A DNA stretch of 64,000 bases from Imbricaverruca yamaguchii (GCA_034440575.1 JAOTOL010001564.1:1818569-1882568); one strand, 5' to 3'. Positions 33,436 to 47,864 are shown, counted from the first letter of the stretch. Program-made: numbers and translations. The notes: generated by a model not told the origin, from the letters alone.

Positions 33436-34690
33436 AAATGTGCATTACGAAATGTATCCGACACCTATGACGCCACACCCTCCGCCAGGCCGGGGACCTC
33501 TCGCATGGCTCGGATACCGCCGCCGGTCCATTAGTCCTTCCCACCTGCCCCGGGCCCGCTGGCGGTCTGGAGTCATGTCCGGTGGCTATGGGCCCCTCTC
33601 GATGGACTCAACCGCCCTCGTTATCGACCCAGGACATTTTCCGCCAGCCCAGAAGCCTCTCGTTCAAAAGTTAGGCCCTCTATTAAGATAGGGCTTGAAC
33701 ATCATCATCTTCGGCTTGAACCACTCCGTCATTCTCGAGGTTCTTCATGTTGGCTCATGACCCTCTCAAACGATCCAGGGTCCTGTACGGTGGCCAGAAT
33801 GCTTCATCGTCGGCTCAGGGGCACACTCTATCAGCTCAAGGGTCCTACCTTGGCGCAGGATCCCTGTATTTCCCGGGGTCCCCTCCCTTAGTCCGTGGTC
33901 CTACAAGCGACTCGTTGCCCTTCCGTGGGTCTAGAAGCCAGGCATATTGGCCCGGTCCGTGACCCTCATCGTGTACCTGTTGACACTTTCCGTTAACTCG
34001 GGGTCCTCGTCATCGGCCATTTACACTCTTTGTCAGTCAGGACCCTTTCGCGCGTACAAAGCCTTTTACATCGATCCAGAGATCCGTGACGTCTACCCGG
34101 ACCCCTCACCGAATACAAGCCCCCCTGAGGCGCAGAACTTCTTGTGTGCTTCGTCGTGACTTGAAACATAATACGCTGAACAGCATGGGCCCGTCCGAAC
34201 TAGAAGAGGACCGTGTCTGGGTCATGACCCAATGCATCCCTCTGTATCCGCCGTTGAGGAGGCCTCAGTTTTTTAGCGACGTTAATGCGTCAAGCCATAT
34301 TTTTGAGGATGCAGGGGGTTTTCTTTTTGTCTTGGGGAACGTGTTGGATGATGTACTGCTATACGAGTTGTTTCAAAGAGTATAGTTTCATTGAGTTTTA
34401 TCAGTATTGCTATGTGTTGTACCTACTAGTGGGTGAAAGAAAAATGTCTGTCCACGACTAGAAAATCTTGCCTCAGTAAACGCTAGTCCTTCAACAAGTC
34501 CAGGACCAGGCAGGTCAAGCTCACCACAGGTGAAATAGTAACTGAGCCAGGAATTGGGTGTCAAGACAAGCGGGGCAACACCAATATGCGTTTCACTGGT
34601 TCCTGGCCTTGTCAATGATGCGATATTCTTTTGGCTGATGTGATGCCACTCAATAGTTGATTTACCCACATCAACGTCATCTGCCTTAAA
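33436..34690. repeat. R block end (unit U4)
   Basis: R resumes at the tatccgacacctatgacgcc motif (compare 9882) and carries the GC-rich module region and the conserved terminal 250 bp. It is more diverged than the U2 and U3 copies. Confidence 0.78.
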
Positions 34691-36310
34691 TATGGGACCA
34701 TACCACCACTCCTTCCCATTCTCTCCTTTCAAATCCAATGTTCAGAAGCTCATGGATGTTACATGCTTCGACTCTGAACTGCAGTAATTCAATGTCACCA
34801 GTCCTGACTCCTGCGTGCTGAGAACGGTGGAATTTCTGCGGGCAGTGATGTGTCCCGGCGGCCCAACTGAGCTGACATTATACATGTCAGGCAAGTACGA
34901 TGGAAACCTGCATGTATATATTGTCGAAATATGGGATATAGTGGTGCTTCAGTTCCCCTTTGAGACCGCGCGGGGGCAAAGAATACGTCCAATGTTTATC
35001 TGCACTCAGCATTCATCATTAACCTGTTTACTTGGCTTTTAGAGCAGGAAGTCTCTGAAAAGGCACACGAAGTGACTCGACCCCTTTGTTCCCTGTAGCG
35101 ATTAATTGATTTAGCGTATTCATTGAGGTACCCCACATAACAGCGAGCCACTGACAATTCGAGTACGCTTCTTTGTCAGTGTCTGTGCAGTGGCCGCACG
35201 GACCGGACAACCGGAGAGTGAGCCACGGACGGTAAGGCGGGTAGGCGAACATATCATTGTGACACAGATAATATCCAAAGCGGTTTCCTTGCGAGCAGCA
35301 GCAAGCGATACGAGGTAGCGCTAGTCCGCCTGACGTCGCTGTTGGTACATCCGTTGGTTATCTTTTGGTTCACATTTCTAGTCTGGTCAAATCAAATCCC
35401 CGCGTCATGACGTCATTTCTAGAGGTATGGTGGTGGACCCGGATGAAGTAGCCTTTTCTTCTTGTGTTAATGAACTCAGATAGATAGCATATTATGGCTT
35501 TGCAAGCCACCCCCAGAACCGAACGGATTCTTTCGGAACACTCGGGGTTCTTTTTTGTCCTATTCAAATATGACAGCACTGTACAACATCATGCCGGCTT
35601 CTATTTCAATTCGTTCCTTCTTTGCTTTGTTTCGCTGGCTTACGACTATCTGTTGGAAAAAAACAGTGTCAGCAGTTGCAAATGTCGCCATGAGATTGCT
35701 GTACTTTTGCAACAGTCACTCTGGCACGTTCGAACCGAGGCACTCTGGCAGTGCCACAAGCCATAATGACGCACACTCACCAAGTTTTGACGAAGTGCTG
35801 CTAGTCTCCCGGTCAGAATGGCTGAATATTCGCTGGAGTAAGATTAAAACACTACGCGGATATAGACGGCGAACCCTTGGCATTCAAATCGGTATCTTCA
35901 GCATCAGTTATCTGGCGTATGGATACAATAGCGGGTTTCACCTAAGTATGTCCTGAGTAATGAGTTCATAACCTGATTTATGTTTATCATGTTTAGGCTG
36001 ATGGTGGCTTCAGGCTATTATCTTCGGCGTATCTTCTGTTGATCTTCGTTATTATGTTTGGTCTATCTTCTGTTATCTTCGGTTTATCGGCTCTTATTTG
36101 ATATGTTATGTAATATCAACTTCAAGATCTACTTGTTTCCGCTTTACCTTCATTTTCATCCTACCTGTATGCTATATGACCTTGATTACTTCCTTCGCTT
36201 TACGTCTATGCATTCGCTTACCTAGAATATCTCTACATGTGCAAGTAGTGCGTGCCTGCAGTGGGAAGGTACAGCAATAAAATCAAGAAAGCGCATCTGA
36301 TTTACCTGGA
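34691..36310. repeat. S block (unit U5)
   Basis: This is a complete S block without the TTAA MITE, supplying the empty site for it. It is collinear with 62096-63730. It has a 75-codon frame at 34815-35042 and a 133-codon frame at 35555-35956 (partner 62890-63363), with no recognisable domain. Confidence 0.78.
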
Positions 36311-37193
36311 AAATTGAATTTGACATAAAAATGTGAATTTACCTAAGGTAAAGTTTTCAAAATATGATGATTAAAAGAAACAGCATTTCTCCGAAGCTGG
36401 CCGCCTGATGTCGAAGAGCGTGGCTGAGATGACACATTTGGACCCGCTAGTGAATGCATCATAATTACAGAGGCGACTAGCCACCACAAAAATGCCATGT
36501 CTAAGAGTCCACTGCTCCTGAACATATCTAGTTGAACTTTGGACACCAACATGTCCCTCGTCTCGTATCTCAGCATATAGTTACCTAATTTTAGGGAAAA
36601 AGCGGGCCATTTTGTGCAAAATCAGTCACGATATGTTTCGAAAGTGAACTTCCCGGGTGATTTTGAGAAATGGTACAGTGCACTCCAAACAAACGTTTTC
36701 ATTTATATAGAGAAGGCATTATACACTCCGCAGGTACTGAAACGAAAGCGCAATAGATGGCGATATCTGCTAGAGGCTTGCCTCATTCATGCGTGTTTCA
36801 GAACAGCTAGAGAGGTGTTTAATTGAATATTTAAACATAAACTTAAATTATGACTATAGTTACGAACGGCGCGTGCATTTTCCTGTAAAGGTATTGCTTG
36901 AATATTTTCCAGTGGACAAGAGTATCATTCTCTACAGCAACAAAAATAATAATGCGTAATATATCTCTATAATGGGCGGACAACCATAAATGTCATCAAC
37001 GATCATAAATCTCATAATGGGAAGACTCCCATAGTCCTACACGAATATAAATATGATCTTGGTATTTGATGCAATTACAAAACCTACGGCACGACAGAAT
37101 TTCGTTCAGGCTGCCTGTACACTCTGTTCTTGCTCGCACTGTCGAATGTGTTTTTGGATGACATTTATTTATGTGATTTAAGTGAAACAATGA
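36311..37193. repeat. T block, 5'-truncated (unit U5): 5' flank of IR-C
   Basis: Only the IR-proximal part of T is present, and it is more diverged than in the other units. The leader-like segment upstream of IR-C (about 37100-37180) is out of frame with the IR ORF in this copy. Confidence 0.75.
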
Positions 37194-38975
37194 ATGATGG
37201 TTCCAGACATGAGCGACTTCCGTCACTACACACCGCCAAACTGTGTGGCTGAACTGGTTATTCGTCAGAACTGGACGGCCACCACCGTCGTCAACAACGC
37301 CACCGTCTCCAGTTTGCTCCTCGCCTCGCTCCTGCTGGCCTTGTCCCGCAGAGGTGTTTTCACCTCAAATGTTGACCAATTAATTGGCGACTCGGCCGAC
37401 CGCGGCGCCACCAGCGTCGTCCTGCTGGCCGCCTCGCTCGCTGACGTTCACAACGAGCACGGTCGGCCGATGCTGGTGCTGGCGCTGAACGGAGCTGAAG
37501 AGGAGCTGATGCGGCAACACGTGCAGCAGCTGATCGGCACGCTTGTGTACGATGTACCCAACGGAACTGTGTACCGGATGGCGCGGTACGCAGACGTAGG
37601 TTCGCTGGTACGTCAGGTCGGGTACTGTGGAGCAGAGGGTGCTCAGCTGGATGAAGCATGGGACAGGCCGATTCCACTGGGCTGGCAGGACCTCAGAGTT
37701 ACGAACAAATCCTTCAGGATGCTCACTCCAAGTGCATATGAATCCAAAGCACTTCGGAATTCTACATTTGCTATTGGTAACGCGATGCTAGACATGATGA
37801 AATTTCTAGGTGATGCAATGCATTTCGAAATGACAGATACGAGGCAGCGGGGCATTCGCTTTTCCAAGACTTTTTCTCTCGTGAAGATGGGAAGCCTGGA
37901 TTTTTTCATAGACGATGTATTCGAAACATGGGAGAGGAATAAGTATTTCAGCTTTCCGCATTCACTTGGAGAAGTCAAGGGTTTGTTGTACTTCCGTCGT
38001 CCAATTCCCACCACTACCCCAAGATACACAGGTGGGGCCTTCGGCTCAAAAATCGGAGTGGCTCTAGTGCTCGGGATATCTGCGCTCCTGACGCTGGCAA
38101 GTTTCGTCATGTTCAGAATGTTGCAGCATCAGGAGACTGGTCTTGTTGGCAGTTGTGTCCAGACGATAGGTCTCTTCTGTAACCAGGGGCTGGCGCTACA
38201 ACCGCGGAGGACATGGCACTACGTCACATCGGTCGTACTCTGCGTGGTGGCCATGCTCTGCTGCCAGTTCTACACGGCCGGCTTCCTCAGCAGGGTCACC
38301 ATGCAGCAAATCGAGCTGCCTTTTGCGCAGCCGGAAGATGTCCTTGACACGCCTGGATGGAAGTGGGGCGTCATCGAAGGCACAGCAAGCAGCAATATTC
38401 TCAGAAATTTGTCTGGTGAGGGAATCAATTTCGCCGGGAGGAGTGATTTCACTGCAGATAATTACATCAACAACACTCAACTAACTGTTTCCAAGGTTGA
38501 GTCGGAAAACTTCGCTCACATTAGATCAGACATCGGCATGTTGAAGTTATGCAAGAGAAGGAGCTGTCCCAACATTTGCTCCCACACCAAGACTCTATAT
38601 GTGCAGCGTTATTCAATACCGTTCCGTCGAGGAGAGCCAGAAAATCCTGCGTGGAGTCTAGCCTTTCTCCGGATGAAGGAGACTGGAATATGGTCGAGAC
38701 TGAAGCGCCAGCAGTTGCCCATGGCAGATGACGTCAACATGAGGTGTGACTTCACACCTCAGCCTCGTAATGCTGTCCTGCCACTCCGTTTGGAGGAGTG
38801 TCTCCCTGCTTTCTACATACTGATCTATGGCGTTGCCGCCCCTGTTGGTCTGCTGTTGTTGGAACTACTGACGTCTCATCTCACGTGGCGACTCCGGAGC
38901 ACTGGTCTAAATACTGTAGTTATCACAGGTCGAGAAGAGATGCTGGCAGTAGTTGCCGACAACGTCCTGGCTTAA
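37194..38975 (+). CDS. Ionotropic receptor IR-C (divergent ligand-binding lobes)
   Basis: The 593-residue ORF has the same domain plan as IR-A. By eye against IR-A it differs at about 28 of 108 residues in S1 (about 170-280) and 26 of 88 in S2 (about 394-481). It differs at only about 7 of 117 across M1-pore-M3 and 4 of 110 in the M4/C-terminal part. Examples are SFSLVKMGSLDFFIDD-type changes before M1 and NTQLTVSKVESENFAHIRSD in S2. The gate (QFYTAGFLSR) is unchanged. Different ligand specificity is a reasonable inference. A SINE begins 14 bp after the stop, and its target duplication starts at the last base of the TAA. Confidence 0.88.
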   Translation: MMVPDMSDFRHYTPPNCVAELVIRQNWTATTVVNNATVSSLLLASLLLALSRRGVFTSNVDQLIGDSADRGATSVVLLAASLADVHNEHGRPMLVLALNGAEEELMRQHVQQLIGTLVYDVPNGTVYRMARYADVGSLVRQVGYCGAEGAQLDEAWDRPIPLGWQDLRVTNKSFRMLTPSAYESKALRNSTFAIGNAMLDMMKFLGDAMHFEMTDTRQRGIRFSKTFSLVKMGSLDFFIDDVFETWERNKYFSFPHSLGEVKGLLYFRRPIPTTTPRYTGGAFGSKIGVALVLGISALLTLASFVMFRMLQHQETGLVGSCVQTIGLFCNQGLALQPRRTWHYVTSVVLCVVAMLCCQFYTAGFLSRVTMQQIELPFAQPEDVLDTPGWKWGVIEGTASSNILRNLSGEGINFAGRSDFTADNYINNTQLTVSKVESENFAHIRSDIGMLKLCKRRSCPNICSHTKTLYVQRYSIPFRRGEPENPAWSLAFLRMKETGIWSRLKRQQLPMADDVNMRCDFTPQPRNAVLPLRLEECLPAFYILIYGVAAPVGLLLLELLTSHLTWRLRSTGLNTVVITGREEMLAVVADNVLA

Positions 38976-38989
38976 ACATAACTGCAGTT

Positions 38990-39166
38990 TGTTTATTGGT
39001 TGGTTCACGACACACTTTATGCACATTCACGGCTAATGGCGCCGCCCACACTGTTTCGCGGGGGGGGGCCGCGGGATTGGGAAATGTCCTGAGTGGCGCT
39101 AGAGTTGAACCCGGGACCTTTGGTACCCATAGCCCGACACCTTAACCACTCGGCCATCCCCGCCCC
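38990..39166 (-). mobile_element. tRNA-derived SINE, family 1 (copy c), at the IR-C 3' end
   Basis: The 15-bp perfect duplications AACATAACTGCAGTT are at 38975-38989 and 39167-39181. The left copy begins with the final base of the IR-C stop codon. It is inverted relative to the gene, with B box and A box complements at about 39110 and 39145. Neither IR-A nor IR-D has it. Confidence 0.95.
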
Positions 39167-39255
39167 AACATAACTGCAGTTGAGCCCAGCTGAGTCCTTG
39201 ATCATGAATTCCTGCATACTGCAGAGGGATGAAGCCGTTAAGCAAGTGTATCTAT

Positions 39256-42200
39256 TAGGGTGTGTCGCCTGGACGGTTTTTCTTATGCTTAGTGAAATTA
39301 TCGTGCAGATCACCTAAAAAACCCTGTGGTCGAAACCAAATCGAAATCAAACAATAAACAAAATATGCGACAGGCCGATAAAGAAACCAATTTGCCGGGC
39401 GCCCGGCGTTGAAGTCTCCAGTGATGGCGCTCCGTTGCGATTGGCATCTAACACCACGCGTCGGCCGCCGTCGGAGCGCCGCCGCGGCGCTGTGACGAAA
39501 AAGGCGGCAGTCGGTGCTATGGATGACTTATGAATGGATTCTGGTAATTCAAAAACAGATCAGGGGTGCCGGGATATATCTGATTGTAAAGATTAAACTT
39601 CACCGAAGGACTGATCGCTCCACTTTCCTTGGTATGTGCTCCACCTTTCACAGTGCTATGAATCATCATTCGAATAAATTGCGTACGCACTAACGACACA
39701 AAATAGCTTCGCATGCCATACATCCCTGTTTTATTAGTCAATCCAAGTCTCCTGTTCCTTTTCGTTACTCAAGTTTCAAGGGAAACTGGGATTATCAGCA
39801 GTAGGGACAACCTATTAACGAGGGCGACACGAGCCGGCGGCGATCGTCGCATATCGCGGGGGAGGGGCTGGAATGGGGCGGGAGACGGCCGGCGCACGGT
39901 GAGGGTTGAGAATACAAAGAGCAAGACAGGGCAGGGGAGGGGAGGGGGAGACAGGGGAGGGGAGGGCCGCCGAGACAAGGCAGTCGGCGGCGGAGACCCT
40001 GCGGGACGGCCCGAAAAAGAGTGGTTTGGTGTCTGCAAGTTGTGCCCACTGCCTGTGAAGTGTGATATTACCTGCATCGGTGTGATCGGGGTAAGAGTTC
40101 GAACATGAAGATCCGCGCTTCCACCAAAGGGCTTTTGGTTCCTTCTGAACTAAAATCAACCCGACTGCCCACGAGAATTTACGTTCTGAATTACTTGAGT
40201 AAAGTGAATAGAGACTCATGCTTTGCGAACAAAAGGTTGAAAGAGAGGCTAGCACCCCATATAAAGTTTGTCGCGGAAAGTGTGATGATAATGTGGTGCT
40301 GCGAAGGAATACCAATTGTTGTGAGGGCCCGAGTCGAACATATGGTTCGAGAATGCCGCGATCGCTACTTGCGATACATGAAAACTGCTGGAAAGAAGTC
40401 GGTATCACCAGGTGTACGTCCGTCCGGTGATGAGTGGTTTGGAAAATTGTTTGATAAAGCCCGCTGCAAATGTGCTGATATCGATAGCTGCAAATGTGCG
40501 ATGGCCGACAAAGTGCCACGAATGGAGTTTCCCTTTGTCCAAGACCAGAGAGGACCTCGCCAAATGCAAATCGGCACCGCAGATATCCGTGAAACCACTC
40601 GTCGACGCGCCATGGACGAAAGGAGGCGTCTGACCGCCGAGAGAGTCACATCACCACAACCGGGACCTTCTGGAATGGCCCAGCTAGATTCTAATTCAGA
40701 CCAAGATTCCGCCACAGATTCATCATCGCTCACATCTGTAGTCAATGAGTCAGGGTATATGGTGAACAGTAACACAGACGAACTGCTAAATACGACTCTA
40801 GCAGCAGATCGGTACGGAGTGTCTAATCGTGCGTGTGCTGCGATCATAAACGGTTTCCATGTGGACATTGGTCGGGTCACTTCTGACGATATGGACTGCA
40901 TAGTGGATAGCAAAAAAGTATGGCGAGCAAGGGATCGGATTAGAAGAGAGGTAGTAGCCCAGAGCCATGAGGATCATGCAGGTCGTGTATCTGGTCTCTA
41001 CTTCGACGGTAGAAAAGACGACACGCTTATGACAGCCAGTTCAAAGAAGACGGAAGAGCACATTGTGGTTGTATCCGAGCCCGACAGTGCATATTTAGGA
41101 CATTTTACCCCACAGACTGGGAAAGCGGAGGACATTCTTCAGGACCTGAACGCCGTGGCATATGAGTTTGGTGCGGATGTTTCTGTGCTTGGCTGTGACG
41201 GCACGAGAGTTAATACTGGCCAAAAAGGTGGTGTTATCCGTTTGTTTGAGCTCGGACAAAAACTGGTTTGTGTCCACCGGTTTGTGTGCCAACTTCATGC
41301 AAATGAACTTAATCTTCGTGCAGTATTTAGCCAGTTAGATGGAGTCACAACAGGACCTAAGTCGTTTAGTGGGCTCATTGGCCGGGCTGCTGCAGGCGCA
41401 GTAGAAACCTTGCCAGTGGTCGATTTTGAGCCAATCGATGGCGGAAATGTTTCAGAAATGACGCAGGAGATTCTCAGTGACCTAAGTTCAGATCAGGCTA
41501 TTCTGTACAGTCTGGCGCGTAGTGTCCAGACTGTATCTCTGTATCTCAGGGCTGTATCTCAGATAGAACTGCGAAAATGAAGATCGGTCCACTAAACCAC
41601 TCCAGGTGGCTGACTCTGGCGGCGCGAATTCTCCGGCTCTACATATCAACCGAACAGCCATCAGACAGTCTGAGAATGCTAGCGGAGTTCATCGTGTGCC
41701 ACTATACTCCCATGTGGTTCTGCATCAAGAAGAACTGGAAATGTTCTGACGGTCCAGGCAATGCGCTACACAGCGTGCAACTTCGCAACAGCTACTGGTG
41801 TCACCCTGAGGCAGTACTGCTAGCAATGGCAGCGGGCCAAGATCAAGCCACACGGGAAAGGGCGGTCACTCAAATCCAGCAATGTCGCAGAACTCAAGTC
41901 GATAGTGATACTGACGAAGTGCGGAAGTTCAAGCTTCCAAAAGTGAATATGGGGGCAAACAGCTTCATGGAGCTGATTGATTGATGTAATGAGGCGATAA
42001 CCGAGCTGCCCTTGACGCAACAACTGTCCGATGATGACTTACTAGACATCATCGCGAGTCCTCTCGAAGTACCGCCATACCCCGTGCACAGTCAGACGGT
42101 GGAACGGATGGTGAAAGTGGTGACCGAGGCGTCTTTGAAGGTAATTGGTGAAGAGGCCCGCCACGGTTACATTGTGGCGAAGTTGAAACACAGGTCAGCA

Positions 42201-42971
42201 ATGCCAGTGCTCAGCAGCAAAAAGGATTTCACATCGGGTTTTCTGTCGAGCATGTAGACAAGTAGTACAGTTATAAAATGATAGTTCGTACAAAAATGTG
42301 GCAGCTCGTACAAAAGGTGACGTCGCTGTATGCCCGTCTCCTTCGGTTGTAGTGGAACGGAGCATGATGCCGATTTCGCCTGGTCTATTTGTCATAACAA
42401 TAAGATATCAAGTGTCTCAAAATGATTTAATTGGTCTTCGATGTCAACAGACGAGGAATTTTTGAAGATGTTCAAGCTTTCAAAAGTGAAAATATTAGCA
42501 TTATACGCCGATAGATCTACTGATTGAAAATGGAACGAACAAGCGACGTAAAGTGAACCTTTCTTTCATGCGTCAGATATCCAGGCAAATTATTAAGCGA
42601 CTGGTGCTTATCAAAAGCCTTTTACCCCACTAAACACTTTCATTGAGTTTTATTAATGAGCTTCATCACCAGAATCCATTCATCAGTCATCCACAGCACC
42701 GATTGCCGCCTTTTTCGTCACAGCGCTGCGGCGGCGCTCGGACGGTGGTCGGACGCGTGGTGTTAGATGCCAATCGCAACGGAGCGCCATCACTGGAGAC
42801 TTCAACGCCGGGCGCCCGGCAAATTTGTTTCTTTATCGGCCTGTCGCATATTTTGTTTATTGTTTGATTTAGATTTGGTTTCGACCACAGTTTTTTTTTA
42901 AGGTGATCTGCAAGATAATTTCACTAAGAAAAGTGCAATTTCCAAAAAAAGGTCTTTCGTGACACACCCTA
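39256..42971 (+). mobile_element. hAT-2 DNA transposon (8-bp TSD)
   Basis: The 3716-bp element is flanked by exact GTATCTAT at 39248-39255 and 42972-42979. Ends are TAGGGTGTGTC and its complement. Inverted repeats extend about 300 bp and include a gccgggcgcccggc palindrome in each arm (about 39396 and 42808). The inner region encodes a hAT-like transposase with two visible lesions. It is inserted in R-block sequence 75 bp after the SINE target repeat. Confidence 0.92.
40105..42257 (+). pseudogene. hAT-2 transposase, nearly intact
   Basis: The first frame (40105-41580, 491 codons) has a Cys-rich CKCADIDSCKC segment (about 129-139), LYFDGRKD (Asp near 300), LGCDGTRVNTG (Asp near 365) and CQLHANELN (about 395-403). 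These are the counterparts of the acidic and C-x2-H steps in hAT-1. Homology then continues in another frame as SDRTAKMKIGPLNHSRWL, running 41577-41981. The shift coincides with a triplicated CTGTATCTC at 41531, 41539 and 41552. A single in-frame TGA at 41982 is followed by an open tail to 42257. Two small lesions thus separate it from a continuous protein. Confidence 0.75.
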
Positions 42972-44640
42972 GTATCTATGTCTCTGATTTCAATCTCGAT
43001 TTCATCTGTGTGTGTATACTCTCATTGATAACCACGATTGTTGACGCTTACTCATATAAGCTTTAGTCACGTTTGCATTTTGTGGTCACCACAATTCCCT
43101 AGCTCCACTGTTGTACCTAAGGCTCGGGTGGTTGTCCCGTAGTGTACTAATATGGTAATGTTAGTTGGGCAGGCAACGAACCCTTCTGTGTTTGCATTTA
43201 TACGGTAGTGTGGTGGTACTGTACTTCACTGGTGGTGCTCTCCATGCCACATTCTGACATGACCTGCCACATTATCTGACTCGTTGGTGCTGAATTGGTG
43301 TTGGCTTCTTAATCCAATAATAAATGTCACAGTGTCGCGGCTCTGGATAATTCGAGGTTGTGACTGGCGTACTCCTCTCTCTTTGCTTTACTTTACTCCT
43401 CTGACTGTACCATGTTCCGTACCCTGTGTTATCTACTTGTAAATATTTGATTTCTTGTGAACTTGGATTTGATGGCAGTGAAGGTATCATCTGCATGTCT
43501 AATCTGATGGCAGTGAATCTCTTTCGAAAGTTCCTTCGCCAGCTTCTTTTTATCTACCACTACCTTTTATCTACCATTATTGTTTCACTATCGAATGCTA
43601 CGATGCGTCCGTTGCATTACGAAGTGCATAAGTTAGGCCCCCTATTCGGACAGGGGCCATATTTTCGGCCTGAGCCACTGCGTTATCCTCAAGGTACTTC
43701 ATGTTGGCTCTGGGCCCTCTCACACGATCCACGGCCCGCTACGGTGGCCAGAATGCTTCATTGTCGGCTCAGGGGCACACTCCATCAGCTTAATGGTCCT
43801 ACCTTCGCGCAGGGGCCCTCTACTTCTCGGGGCCCCTTCCATTAGTCCGAGGTCCTTCACACGACTGGTTGTCCTTCCGTGGGTCTAGAAGTCACGTATT
43901 TTGGCCCGGTCCGTGGCCCTCATCATGTGCCTATTGGCACTTTCCGTTTACTCGGGGTCCTCGTCGACGGCCATGGACCCGCTTTATCAGCCAGGACCCT
44001 TTCGTCGGTACGAAGCCCTTTACATCGATCCAGAGATCCTTGACGTCAAACTGGGCCCTTCACCGATCACGAGGCCCCCTTAGGCGCAGAACTTCTTGTG
44101 TGCTTCGTCATGACTTGAAACACAACATGTTGAATAGTATGGGCCCTTCCGAACTGGAAGAGACCCAAGCTTGCGTTATGATCCCGTGCATCCCTCTGGA
44201 TCCACCACTGAGGAGGCCTCAGTTTTTTTTAGCAACGTTGATACGTCATGTCATATTTTTGAGGATGCAGATGGTTTTCTTTTTGTCTTGGGAGACGTGT
44301 TGAATACCATACTGCTATACGAGTTGTTTGAATATAATTTCATTGAGTTTTATCGGTATTACTATGTGTTGTGCCTACTAGTGGGTGAAAAAAATTGTGT
44401 GTCCACGACGATAAAATTTTGCCTCAGTAAACGCTGGTCCTTCAACAAGCCCAGGACCAGGCAGGTCGAGTTCACCACAGCTGAAATAGTAACTGAGCCA
44501 GGAATGGGGTGTCAATGCAAGCAGGGCAACACCAACGTACGCTTCACTGGTTCCTGGCCCTGTCAATGATACGATATCCTTTTGGCTGATGTGATGCCAC
44601 TCAATAGTTTACGTCCCCACATCAATGTCGTCTGCATTAA
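42972..44640. repeat. R block end (unit U5), after hAT-2
   Basis: R resumes after the hAT-2 target duplication and runs to the MITE copy. A 132-codon frame (44171-44569) covers the conserved terminal segment also seen, with changes, at 10705 and 16755. It is of unknown meaning. Confidence 0.77.
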
Positions 44641-45308
44641 CCCGCGCCGTCTTTCCGGTCAAATCCTCACACCCGTCTTTGGGGGGCGGTTGAAGACCCC
44701 CCCCTCTAAAATCCAAACTAAGCATCGCACGAAAACGAAAGTGGTGTCATCGGAAAGCGCTCGACGAGTAGGGTCCGAGTCCACCCTCCAAAACAATTTC
44801 CCCTTAAAAGTGACGTGACCCCCAGAAATAAAAAACTCAAAATTTTCAGTTTTTCAGTTTTCTTTAATTTTCCTTTTCCAATTGGTAGAGGAGACCGAGA
44901 AACGTTGGAAGTCAACTTGCCCTAATAAAAAATGTTTGTTTTAGCCATAATCCTCTATTTGAACTGCAATTTGGCAAATACGCAAAATTTATATGTAGTC
45001 AAAAGCGAAAAAAAAATCCACTCGTAAGTTTTGTTCTACCCGTAAAGATAAGCAAACACGGAAAGTTCCATTAAAATATCTGTATCCGTTAAAGCGTGAC
45101 GACTGGTTGAACGTTTTTGGAGGTGGCCTCACTTGACCTTGAATAACTCGTTGATCCTAAATGACCTGACTTCAAAATTTTGAAACAGCATGCTAAATTG
45201 ATGTGGGAAAAGATATGCCAAATTTGGGCGCGCTGCCGCGCGCCGTTCGTCCACTGTCCGCGAAAAAATCTGAGGGGGTAGTTGAAGTCCCCCCCGAGAC
45301 GGGACGGG
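44641..45308. mobile_element. TTAA-target MITE, copy 2
   Basis: This is the duplicate of 212-873, with TTAA at 44637-44640 and 45309-45312. Small differences occur in homopolymer runs. Confidence 0.82.
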
Positions 45309-45312
45309 TTAA

Positions 45313-47120
<1,808 letters not shown>

Positions 47121-47864
47121 ACGTTCGGAGGGTGTTTTGTGTATTTTTCTTCGGTAAATGAACGAAACCAAATGTGAGTTAATGAAATTCATTCGCTTTC
47201 GGTCTCTAAATTTAAAAAGTTTAGCGAACTTGCAATTTGCAAAAAAATAACTATTACTATTCAAAAATTGACGGGAACTTGTGATCCTCCACGCATGATA
47301 TCGCCCATATTTATCCACTTTCCAATGGCGACCATTGGAACCGACCAATGCTGAGTCCTTGGCCATGAATTTCTGCATGCTGCAGTGGTATGAACCCGTC
47401 AAACAATATTGCGGTGCGCCTAAGATTTCAATATCGATCTCATCTGTGTGCATATACCCTGAATGATAACTACGATTGCTGAGGCCATATAGCCTGTAAT
47501 CACGTTTTAAGTATGTGGTCACCACAATTCGCTGACTCCACTAGTGAACAGAACTGTAGTCGACCTCCAGCTGAAGGGCTGGAATGGCCGAGTGGTTAAG
47601 GTGTTGGGCTCTGAGTACCCAAAGGTCCTGGGTTCGACACTAGCGACGCTCAGAACAATTCCCAATCCCGCGGCCCACCGGTGAAACAGTGGGCGGCGCC
47701 GTTAGCCGTGAATGTGCAGAAAGTGCGTCGTGAACCACCCAATAAACATAAGCAGACCCAGCTGAGTCCTCAGTCATGAATTCCTGCGTACAGCGGTGGT
47801 ATGAAGCCATCAAGCAAGCTTACGGTAAGCCTGCGATTTCAATGTGGACCTCATCTGTGTACAT
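47121..47864. repeat. T-block remnant fused to R block (U1'), IR missing
   Basis: This is the duplicate of 2651-3399, with the same T-to-R junction at about 47345. Confidence 0.8.
47576..47752 (+). mobile_element. tRNA-derived SINE, family 1 (copy d)
   Basis: This is the duplicate of copy a. It keeps a better A box (TGGCCGAGTGGTTAAG) and B box (GGTTCGACAC). Confidence 0.88.
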
